This document shows, in pieces, positions 42,782 through 49,394 of a stretch of DNA of 64,000 bases. Location of the stretch: positions 2,108,001 to 2,172,000 of the forward strand of contig OZ252296.1 in the NCBI GenBank assembly GCA_965250245.1, read 5' to 3'. Origin of the DNA: JABDIP01 sp965250245 (GTDB lineage: Bacteria > Pseudomonadota > Alphaproteobacteria > DSM-16000 > Inquilinaceae). Numbering within the stretch: the stretch's first letter is position 1; the number at the start of each line of letters is the position of its first letter. The notes below the pieces were generated by a model, which saw nothing but the letters and a program-made list of their open reading frames with translations, was not told the DNA's origin and did not search any database. The translations under genes were made by a program, and so were the position numbers.

Positions 42782-43501
42782 ATGGACCCGTCTCCCCATA
42801 TCCTGGTGGTCGATGACCATCGCGAGATCCGTGACCTGCTCGGCAAGTACCTGGCCAAGCACGGCTACCGCGTGACCGTCGCCGATGGTGGCGTGGAGAT
42901 GAAGCGGGTGATGAAGGCCGGCGCCATCGACCTGGTGGTGCTGGACCTGATGATGCCGGGCGAGGACGGGCTGACCCTGTGCCGCGATTTGCGCGCCTCG
43001 ACCGACATCCCGGTGATCATGCTGACCGCCATGGCCGAGGACACTGACCGGGTGATCGGACTGGAACTGGGCGCCGACGACTACGTCACCAAGCCGTTCA
43101 ACCCGCGCGAGCTGCTGGCCCGCATCAAGGCGGTGCTGCGCCGCGCCAACGCCCTGCCGCAGCAGCGCGAGACGGTGGAGGCCGAGACCATCGAGTTCGA
43201 CCGCTGGCGGTTGAATGTGTCCGGCCGCGAACTGATCGGCGAGGACGGCGTGGCCGTGCCGCTCAGCACGGCGGAATTCCAGTTGCTGAGCGCCTTCGTC
43301 AACCGGCCGCGCATGGTGCTGAGCCGCGACCAGCTGCTCGACCTGACCCGTGGCCGGGCCGCCAACGTCTTCGACCGCAGCATCGACAACCAGGTCAGCC
43401 GGCTGCGCAAGAAGATCGAGGCCGATCCGAAGCAGCCCAAGCTGATTACCACCGTGTGGGGCGGCGGCTACATGTTCAGCGCCGATGTGAAACGCCCATG
43501 A
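42782..43501 (+). CDS. OmpR-family response regulator
   Basis: 239 residues from ATG 42782 behind CGGAG; an earlier frame start at 42755 lies against the repeat. The receiver domain (about 1-120) has the acidic pair VVDDH, phospho-acceptor Asp in LVVLDLMMPGEDG and Lys in YVTKPFNPREL. The C-terminal winged helix (about 135-235) has AEFQLLSAFVNRPRMVLSRD and SIDNQVSRLRKKIE. It overlaps the kinase gene by four bases (ATGA). Likely targets are the adjacent EF-hand gene and its own operon, which is inference. Confidence 0.95.
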   Translation: MDPSPHILVVDDHREIRDLLGKYLAKHGYRVTVADGGVEMKRVMKAGAIDLVVLDLMMPGEDGLTLCRDLRASTDIPVIMLTAMAEDTDRVIGLELGADDYVTKPFNPRELLARIKAVLRRANALPQQRETVEAETIEFDRWRLNVSGRELIGEDGVAVPLSTAEFQLLSAFVNRPRMVLSRDQLLDLTRGRAANVFDRSIDNQVSRLRKKIEADPKQPKLITTVWGGGYMFSADVKRP

Positions 43502-45003
43502 CCCGCGTCTGGGCGGCCATCAGGCGGGTGCTGCCCCGGCGGCTGGCCAGCCAGATCATCGTGCTCCTGCTGCTGGCCCTGGTCGCGTCGCAGGCCGGCA
43601 CGCTCGCCTTCTTCCTGCAGGAGCGGCACGAGGCCGTGCGCGAGGTGACCCGCGAGCAGGTGCTGCGCCGGGTGGCATCGGTCGTGCGCCTGCTGGACGA
43701 AACGCCGCCGGCCTTGCACCGCCGGGTGGTGCGGGGCGCCAATGCGCCGCTGCTGCGCTTCTGGATGTCGCCCACCGGCGCCATCCGGCATACCGACAAT
43801 GGCGGCATGCTGCAGCACCGGCTGGAACACATGCTGGAGGGCAGCTCGGCCGTCGAGATCCGGGTCGACCTTTCCGGCCAGGCGAACCTGTATGGCGAGA
43901 GCCGCCCGCGCTTCGGATGGCCGGAGCGCCGGCGGCCGCCCCAGCGCGGAGACCGTGGCGAGGACCGCGACGACGACAGGCACGAGGATTGGGACGACGA
44001 TGATCACGACGATCACGACGGGGGCGAAGACACCGATCTGTTCGAGCCCGGTCTGACGCCGCAGCTGATCGGGCTGACGATCTCGGTCCGGCTTGCCGAG
44101 GGCGGCTGGCTGAACGCCCAGTCGGCGTTGCCGATCTCCTCGCCGCTCTGGGCGCTGCCATCGCTCATCTCAACCGTCCTGATGGCAGCGGCTTTGATCG
44201 TGATCGTGGTGCTGACGGTGCGCCGCATCACCCGGCCGATGGACAATCTGGCGGCCGCCGCCGGGCGGCTTGGACGCGGTGAGACCGTGGCCGACGTGCC
44301 GGAGGAGGGGCCGCTCGACATCCGCGACGCGATCCGCGCCTTCAATGCCATGAACCGGCGCCTGGACCGTTTCGTGCGCGACCGCACCGGTATGCTGGCG
44401 GCCATCTCCCACGATCTGCGCACGCCGATCACCGCCCTGCGCCTGCGCGCCGAGTTCGTCGAGGATCCGGAGGCCCGGCGCAAGATCCTGGAGACCCTGG
44501 ACGAGATGCAGCAGATGGCCGAGGCGACCCTGGCCTTCGCGCGCGAGGAAGCGACGCGGGAGCCGACCCGCGCCGTCGATCTCTCCGCCCTGGTCGACAG
44601 CGTCTGCGACGACCTGGCCGAGATGGGCCAGGACGTGACCTTCGCCGAGGCCGACAAGCTGCCGTTCTCCTGCCGCCCGGTCGCCCTGAAACGCGCGGTG
44701 CGTAACCTGGTCGAGAACGCCGTCGCCTATGGCGAGCGCGCCCGGGTCCGCATGGTCGAGGAGCCCGACGAGATCTGCATCGTCATCGAGGATGACGGCC
44801 CGGGCATCCCGGACGAGGACAGGGAGACGGTCTTCCAGCCCTTTGTCCGGCTGGAGAAGTCGCGCAGCCAGGAGACCGGCGGCATCGGCCTCGGCATGGC
44901 GATCGCCCGCTCCATCGCGCGCGGCCATGGCGGCGACATCGATCTGGAGAACCGGGAAGAGCGCGGCCTGCGTGCCGTCCTGCGCCTGCCGAAGCCCGGT
45001 TAG
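43498..45003 (+). CDS. Sensor histidine kinase with Asp/His-rich periplasmic region
   Basis: 501 residues. Membrane segment 1 (about 18-41), periplasmic domain (42-217), membrane segment 2 (218-240), HAMP, then HisKA with His305 in ISHDLRTPITALRL and a HATPase domain (NLVENAVAYG, EDDGPGIPDEDR, GGIGLGMAIARSIA). Residues 151-180 of the periplasmic part are almost wholly Asp, Glu, His and Arg, a plausible cation-binding segment. It partners the regulator encoded just upstream. Tail overlaps the TetR gene on the other strand by four bases. Confidence 0.93.
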   Translation: MTRVWAAIRRVLPRRLASQIIVLLLLALVASQAGTLAFFLQERHEAVREVTREQVLRRVASVVRLLDETPPALHRRVVRGANAPLLRFWMSPTGAIRHTDNGGMLQHRLEHMLEGSSAVEIRVDLSGQANLYGESRPRFGWPERRRPPQRGDRGEDRDDDRHEDWDDDDHDDHDGGEDTDLFEPGLTPQLIGLTISVRLAEGGWLNAQSALPISSPLWALPSLISTVLMAAALIVIVVLTVRRITRPMDNLAAAAGRLGRGETVADVPEEGPLDIRDAIRAFNAMNRRLDRFVRDRTGMLAAISHDLRTPITALRLRAEFVEDPEARRKILETLDEMQQMAEATLAFAREEATREPTRAVDLSALVDSVCDDLAEMGQDVTFAEADKLPFSCRPVALKRAVRNLVENAVAYGERARVRMVEEPDEICIVIEDDGPGIPDEDRETVFQPFVRLEKSRSQETGGIGLGMAIARSIARGHGGDIDLENREERGLRAVLRLPKPG

Positions 45004-45545
45004 CCGGCCGGCCCGTCGATCCCGCCGGTGATCCGGTCGAACAGGCCCGGATCCTCGAATGTGCGCGACAGGATCATCGCGCCCTCGACCGTCGCGGTGA
45101 TGCGCAGCGCATCGGTCCGGGCAGTGTCTTCCGCGCCGCCCATGGCGTCCGCCAGCCAGTCCACCGATTGCGCGAACATGTCGCGGACCTCGGCGGCGAC
45201 GGTGGGGGGCAGGGCCTGGACCTCCGCGCCCAGCATGCCGCACAGGCACATCCGGCCGTCATGGACCAGCGCGTCGCGGAACACGCCGACATAGCGCCGG
45301 ATCGCGTCCTGCGGGTCGGCGCCTGCCGCCATGTCCCCCAGCTTCGCCAGGAAGCGCTCGCGATAGCGCCGCGCCAGGGTGGCGCCGAGATCGGCCTTGG
45401 TCGGGAAGTGGTAGTGCACGCTGGAACTCTTCACGCCGACCGCGGCCGCCACGTCGCGGAAGCTGAAGCCGTTGTAGCCGCGCGTCTGCACGAGGGCCTC
45501 GGCCACGTCCAGGATCTCATCCAGCTTGCTGGTCGTCGTGCTCAT
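45000..45545 (-). CDS. TetR family repressor, divergent to an SDR gene
   Basis: 181 residues. N-terminal helix-turn-helix LDVAEALVQTRGYNGFSFRD, VAAAVGVKSSSVHYHFPTKA. The C-terminal part (RYVGVFRDALVHDGRMCLCG, AMILSRTFEDP) is the type found in YcdC/AcrR-like regulators, with two Cys in MCLCGML. The intergenic region to the SDR gene holds two near-identical palindromic sites, so it most likely represses both genes. Ligand unknown. Confidence 0.9.
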   Translation of the reverse strand: MSTTTSKLDEILDVAEALVQTRGYNGFSFRDVAAAVGVKSSSVHYHFPTKADLGATLARRYRERFLAKLGDMAAGADPQDAIRRYVGVFRDALVHDGRMCLCGMLGAEVQALPPTVAAEVRDMFAQSVDWLADAMGGAEDTARTDALRITATVEGAMILSRTFEDPGLFDRITGGIDGPAG

Positions 45546-45566
45546 CGGCTGAATCCAAGCAATTGC

Positions 45567-45584
45567 CTACCTAGCGATAGATAG
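45567..45584. promoter_or_regulatory. Probable operator 1 of the TetR-SDR pair
   Basis: ctacctagcgatagatag is an imperfect palindrome around a gCGAta core, 22 bases upstream of the TetR start codon. It is the inverted complement of operator 2 with a single base change. Confidence 0.75.
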
Positions 45585-45623
45585 GGGTTGAAAGGCCGCA
45601 TCGCAATCCCATCTCTGGCTAAT

Positions 45624-45641
45624 CTATCTATCGATAGGTAG
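45624..45641. promoter_or_regulatory. Probable operator 2 of the TetR-SDR pair
   Basis: ctatctatcgataggtag is a palindrome centred on TATCGATA with one mismatched pair, 24 bases upstream of the SDR start codon. With operator 1 it forms a larger inverted repeat across the promoter region. Confidence 0.78.
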
Positions 45642-45665
45642 GCAAATTCAGCACGGAGAATTGAC

Positions 45666-46445
45666 ATGACTTCCAACACGAATTCGACGGCCCTGATCAT
45701 CGGCGGTTCCAGCGGCATGGGGCTGGAGGCGGCCCGGCGGTTCGCCGCCCGTGGCCTTGATGTGATCCTGGTCGGCCGGGATACCGGCAAGCTGGCCCAG
45801 GCCAAGGCGGACCTGGCGGTGGCCGGCGGCGGGGCCGTCGAAACGGTGGCCCTCGACCTCAACGACGCGGCGGCGGTCGAGGCCTTTGTCGAGACGCTGG
45901 GGAAGGAGTCCCGGCATGTGAAGCATCTGGTCAATGCCGCCGGCGTCTTCGCGCCGAAGCCGTTCCTGGAGCATGAGGGCGCCGACTACGACCGCTACCA
46001 CGCCATCAACCGGGCGACCTTCTTCATCACCCAGGCGGTCGCCCGCAACATGGCGGCCCATGGCGGCGGCTCGATCGTAAACATCGGCTCCATGTGGGCC
46101 AAGCAGGCGATCAAGGTGACGCCGTCCTCGGCCTATTCCATGGCCAAGGCCGGGCTGCACGCGCTGACCCAGCACCTGGCCATGGAGCTGGCGGAACACG
46201 GCATCCGGGTCAACGCGGTCTCGCCGGCGGTGGTGGTGACGCCGATCTACGGCGCCTTCATCGAGCAGGACAAGATCGAGGACACCCTGACCGGCGCCTT
46301 CGACGCCTTCCACCCGGTCGGACGGGTCGGCCGGCCGACCGATGTCGCGGCGGCGATCGACTTCCTCGCCTCCGACGAGGCCGGCTGGGTGACCGGCGCG
46401 GTCTGGGACGTCGACGGCGGCGTCATGGCCGGGCGCAACCAATAG
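45666..46445 (+). CDS. Short-chain dehydrogenase/reductase controlled by the divergent TetR gene
   Basis: 259 residues, classical SDR. Nucleotide loop IIGGSSGMGLEAAR, NAG-type VNAAGVF, catalytic Ser in NIGSMWAK and the pair YSMAK, with a C-terminal VTGAVWDVDGGVMAGRNQ. NAD(P)-dependent oxidoreductase of unknown substrate. ATG 45666 follows CGGAG. The divergent repressor and its two sites suggest induction by a small molecule that the enzyme may act on, such as an electrophile or alcohol, but this is inference. Confidence 0.92.
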   Translation: MTSNTNSTALIIGGSSGMGLEAARRFAARGLDVILVGRDTGKLAQAKADLAVAGGGAVETVALDLNDAAAVEAFVETLGKESRHVKHLVNAAGVFAPKPFLEHEGADYDRYHAINRATFFITQAVARNMAAHGGGSIVNIGSMWAKQAIKVTPSSAYSMAKAGLHALTQHLAMELAEHGIRVNAVSPAVVVTPIYGAFIEQDKIEDTLTGAFDAFHPVGRVGRPTDVAAAIDFLASDEAGWVTGAVWDVDGGVMAGRNQ

Positions 46446-46627
46446 GGCGGGCCCTGGAGCGGGGAGGGGATGGCGATTGCCCGGTCGGGGCAGACCGTGG
46501 ATAGTGCGTCCTCCCCTCCGCGCGGCCGAAGCCACGCATTCCTCGCCCGACCCGACGGCACCGCGGCCACTCACGAAACTGCCGGGCCCACCGGGGTGGG
46601 CGGCGCCCGTAGCAGCCCGATCACCGT

Positions 46628-47566
46628 ATGGCCCTTATCCTCGACATCATCCTGCCGGTCTTCGGGCTCGTGATCCTCGGCTTCGGGGCGGCGAAGGCGA
46701 AGTGGTTCGACGAGGGCGCGATCCGCGGCCTGTCGCTGTTCGTCTTCAACTTCGCCATCCCGATCATGCTGTTCCGCACCCTGGCGCGGGTGGACCTGCC
46801 CGAGTCGATCGAGTGGGGCTTCCTGCTGTCCTACTATCTGGGCGCGCTGACGGTGTTCGGGCTCGGCATGGCGAGCGCCGGGCTGCTGTTCGGACGGCCG
46901 TTGGAGGCGCAGGGCGCGGCCGGGCTGACCGCCGGCTATTCCAACACGGTGCTTCTGGGCATCCCGCTGATCCTGACCGCCTTCGGTGATGCGGCGGCCC
47001 TGCCGCTGTTCCTGCTGGTCGCCTTCCACAGCCTGCTGCTGTTCCCGACCGCGACGGCGGTAATTGAGGCGGGGCGGGGACGCGGCGAGGGTTTGCGCCG
47101 GTTGCCCATCGTGACGGCGGTGGGCATGGCCAAGAACCCGATCATGGTGGGCCTGGCGCTTGGGCTCCTCTTCAATCTGCTGGGCCTCGGCATTCCGGGC
47201 CCGGTCGATGCCATTGCCGAGACCCTGGGCCAGGCGGCGCTGCCCTGCGCCACCTTCGCCATGGGCGCCTCGCTGGCGCAGTACCGCATCGCCGGCAGCC
47301 TGGCGGAATCCGCGGTGCTGATCGCCTTGAAGATCCTGGTCCATCCGCTGCTGGTCTGGCTGCTGGCGACCCAGATCTTCGACGTGACGCCGCTCTGGGC
47401 CTCCGTCGCCGTGGTCATGGCCGCCCTGCCGTCCGGCGTGAACGCCTATCTCTTCGCCGAGCGCTACGGCACCGGCATCGCCCAGGCGGCGACGGCGGTC
47501 CTGGTCTCCACCGCCATCACCATCGGCACGCTGTCCCTGCTGCTGGCCCTGCTTGGCGTGCGGTAG
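46628..47566 (+). CDS. AEC family transporter (auxin efflux carrier type)
   Basis: 312 residues with about ten membrane segments. Family phrases: ILPVFGLVILGFGAAKAKWF, FVFNFAIPIMLFRTLARVDL, GYSNTVLLGIPLILTAFGDA, KNPIMVGLALGLLFNLLGL, TFAMGASLAQYRI and ALPSGVNAYLFAERYGTGIA. AEC proteins export or exchange organic anions such as malate or malonate; the solute here is unknown. No good ribosome-binding site is seen. Followed by a nested repeat region. Confidence 0.9.
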   Translation: MALILDIILPVFGLVILGFGAAKAKWFDEGAIRGLSLFVFNFAIPIMLFRTLARVDLPESIEWGFLLSYYLGALTVFGLGMASAGLLFGRPLEAQGAAGLTAGYSNTVLLGIPLILTAFGDAAALPLFLLVAFHSLLLFPTATAVIEAGRGRGEGLRRLPIVTAVGMAKNPIMVGLALGLLFNLLGLGIPGPVDAIAETLGQAALPCATFAMGASLAQYRIAGSLAESAVLIALKILVHPLLVWLLATQIFDVTPLWASVAVVMAALPSGVNAYLFAERYGTGIAQAATAVLVSTAITIGTLSLLLALLGVR

Positions 47567-47876
47567 GGGTTTTTCACCACCAAGACACCAAGGCACCAAG
47601 GCACCAAGGCACCAAGCGACCCCGTTGGTCGCGCCGAAGGCGCATTGGGAAGATGACCACAGAGGCACAGAGAAACAAAAAGCGATTGCCTCCGCTGGTA
47701 CGCCCGAGCGTGACGTTGTTAGTTGGTCCTCTGTGTCTCTGTGCCTCTGTGGTTGTCTTCATGCGCCTTCGGCGCGACCAATGGGGTCGCTTGGTGCCTT
47801 GGTCTCTTGGTGGTGAAAATCCCTTGGGTCTTCTAAGCTCGACGCCAAGCAACGAAAATCCAGGGGAGGCGCCGCC
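47567..47876. other. Intergenic region filled by nested repeats
   Basis: 310 bases between the AEC gene and the next SDR gene. Bases 47571-47819 are the nested palindrome described separately; the last 55 bases hold the ribosome-binding site (GGGGAGG) of the SDR gene. No gene is present. Confidence 0.7.
47571..47819. repeat. Nested inverted repeats with CACCAAGG direct repeats
   Basis: Outer arms run from ttttcaccaccaagacacc at 47571 (with three tandem caccaagg units) to the complement ending ttggtggtgaaaa at 47819. A middle pair is built on the gcgccgaaggcgca / tgcgccttcggcgc arms, and the inner pair is accacagaggcacagag / ctctgtgcctctgtggt, the same element as the outer arms at 42542-42749. 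Confidence 0.85.
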
Positions 47877-48614
47877 ATGAACATCCAGGACAGCATCGCA
47901 TTCGTCACCGGCACCAATCGCGGCATCGGCCGGGCGTATGTGGAGGGCCTGCTGGCGCGCGGCGCGGCGAAGATCTATGCCGCCGCCCGCGACACCGCCG
48001 CCATCGCCGATCTGGTGGCGGCCGGTGGCGGCCGCGTCGTGCCGGTGGCGCTCGACATCACCGATGCGGCGGCGGTGGCGGAAGCGGCGGCGCAGGCCGC
48101 GGACACGGCCCTTCTGGTCAACAATGCCGGTTTCAACAACAACACCCCGCTGCTCGGCATCGGTGACCTGGCACCGGCCCGGCGGGAGATGGAGACGAAT
48201 TATTTCGGCACGCTGGCCATGTGCCGGGCCTTCGCCCCGGTGCTGAAGGCCAGTGGCGGCGGCGCGATCGTCAACATGCTGTCGATCCTGTCGCGGGTGA
48301 ACCTGCCGATGATGGGCTCGCTCTGCGCGTCGAAGGCGGCCGGGCTCAGCCTGACCCAGGGCGTGCGCGCCGAACTGGCGGCCCAGGGCACGGCGGTGAT
48401 CGGCGTCATGCCCGGCGCGGTCGACACCGACATGACCGCCGGCGTCGACATCCCCAAGATGCAGCCGGCGGAGGTGGTCTCCGCCGCCCTCGACGCGCTG
48501 GAGGCTGGCATCGAGGACGTCTATCCCGGCGACATGGCCACCGGCGTCGCGCAAGGGCTGGCGGCGGACCCGAAGGCGGTGGAGAAGGAATTCGCGGGAT
48601 ATCTGCCGCAATAG
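47877..48614 (+). CDS. SDR-family protein lacking the catalytic tyrosine
   Basis: 245 residues. The nucleotide loop VTGTNRGIGRAYVEGLLARG, VNNAGFNNNTP, ETNYFGTLAMCRAF and Ser136 in NMLSILSRV are classical. At the place of the catalytic Tyr (149) the sequence has Leu: MGSLCASKAAG, with Lys153 kept. The rest of the fold is intact and the reading frame undamaged, so the protein may be a binding protein, use another acid, or be an inactive paralogue. GGGGAGG lies seven bases ahead of the ATG. Confidence 0.85.
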   Translation: MNIQDSIAFVTGTNRGIGRAYVEGLLARGAAKIYAAARDTAAIADLVAAGGGRVVPVALDITDAAAVAEAAAQAADTALLVNNAGFNNNTPLLGIGDLAPARREMETNYFGTLAMCRAFAPVLKASGGGAIVNMLSILSRVNLPMMGSLCASKAAGLSLTQGVRAELAAQGTAVIGVMPGAVDTDMTAGVDIPKMQPAEVVSAALDALEAGIEDVYPGDMATGVAQGLAADPKAVEKEFAGYLPQ

Positions 48615-48962
48615 GGCTGGATTGGCGGCGCGGGAGAGGCCCTCACCCGGTCGCCGCTTCGCGTCGCCCACCCTCTCCCAGGGGAGAGGAATTCCAGCGC
48701 CTGCCGGATTGACCCTCTCCCCCTGGGAGAGGGTGGCGAGCGTCAGCGAGCCGGGTGAGGGCAGCGCCGGCCCGGCCGTACGGACAGACCGCCGGAACGG
48801 CGGCCCAATTGGGGCGGCGCGTTGACGGCGGGCGCAACCGACGCTATAGGGTCGACATAATGTTTTCTTTGAATGGCACCGAGTGGAAACGAATGCCGGG
48901 CACCCCTCGCGGGTAACGCACGGCCGAACTCCTTTCCACCATCGCCATTCGAGGACAGCGCT
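48615..48962. other. Intergenic region with a REP-like element
   Basis: 348 bases between the SDR gene and a small hypothetical gene. Its left part is the palindrome at 48639-48762. The rest includes an AT-richer patch near 48850-48875 (cgacataatgttttctttga) that may be a promoter for the next gene. No gene is supported. Confidence 0.5.
48639..48762. repeat. REP-like palindrome, GCCCTCACCC type
   Basis: Outer arms gccctcacccgg and ccgggtgagggc; further inside, caccctctcccaggggagag and the complementary ctctccccctgggagagggt. The inner stems resemble the elements at 35012-35151 and 52464-52607. Confidence 0.82.
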
Positions 48963-49301
48963 ATGTCCGGCGCCGACATCCCTTCCGCAGCCGACTCCCA
49001 AACCATTGAGCCCGTTCCGGCACGACCGCCGGTCCTGCAAGTCGTCGTCGAGGCCGATCCCGGCCCGGACGTGATGGACGATCTCCGCGGCCGGCTGGAC
49101 AAGCTCGGCTGCCCCTTCCCGGAGGTCTCCAGCGCCGCCGATGGCGGCATGTCGGTGTCGGGTCTGTTGTCGGGCCTGCCCAGCCGCGAGCTGGTGCCGG
49201 TCGCCTGCCGCCTGCTGGGCGTCGACGGCGTGCGGCGGGTGCAGGCGAGCTTCCTGTCCGCCGACGGCGCGGTCCTCGCCGAGGTCACCCTGGGGCGGTA
49301 A
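48963..49301 (+). CDS. Small hypothetical protein
   Basis: 112 residues from ATG 48963, with GAGGA ten bases upstream. An unstructured Pro/Ala-rich start is followed by a compact domain with VLQVVVEADPGPDVMDDLRG, LDKLGCPFPEVSSAADGGMS and RVQASFLSADGAVLAEVTLG, giving an alternation of strands and helices like a ferredoxin-like fold. No family recognised and no operon partner. A tandem atcaggg repeat begins at its stop codon. Confidence 0.6.
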   Translation: MSGADIPSAADSQTIEPVPARPPVLQVVVEADPGPDVMDDLRGRLDKLGCPFPEVSSAADGGMSVSGLLSGLPSRELVPVACRLLGVDGVRRVQASFLSADGAVLAEVTLGR

Positions 49302-49385
49302 TCAGGGATCAGGGATCAGGGATCAACTAAAGGCGATGCCTCACGGCCAGTTCCTGCCGCTCTGATTCCTGATTACTGATCCCTG
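49301..49385. repeat. Tandem ATCAGGG repeat with inverted copy
   Basis: Three direct copies of atcaggg (49301-49321) are followed 40 bases later by an imperfect inverted copy (tgattcctgattactgatcc). The element lies between convergent genes and may act as a terminator. Confidence 0.75.
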
Positions 49386-49394
49386 TCCTCCGAA

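Noticed and set aside
46470..46673. Short plus-strand ORF between the SDR and AEC genes
   Set aside because: Overlaps the AEC start, has low-complexity Ser/Gly/Pro sequence and no domain.
47581..47620. CACCAAGG tandem units as a CRISPR array
   Set aside because: The units are contiguous with no spacers and form one arm of an inverted repeat.
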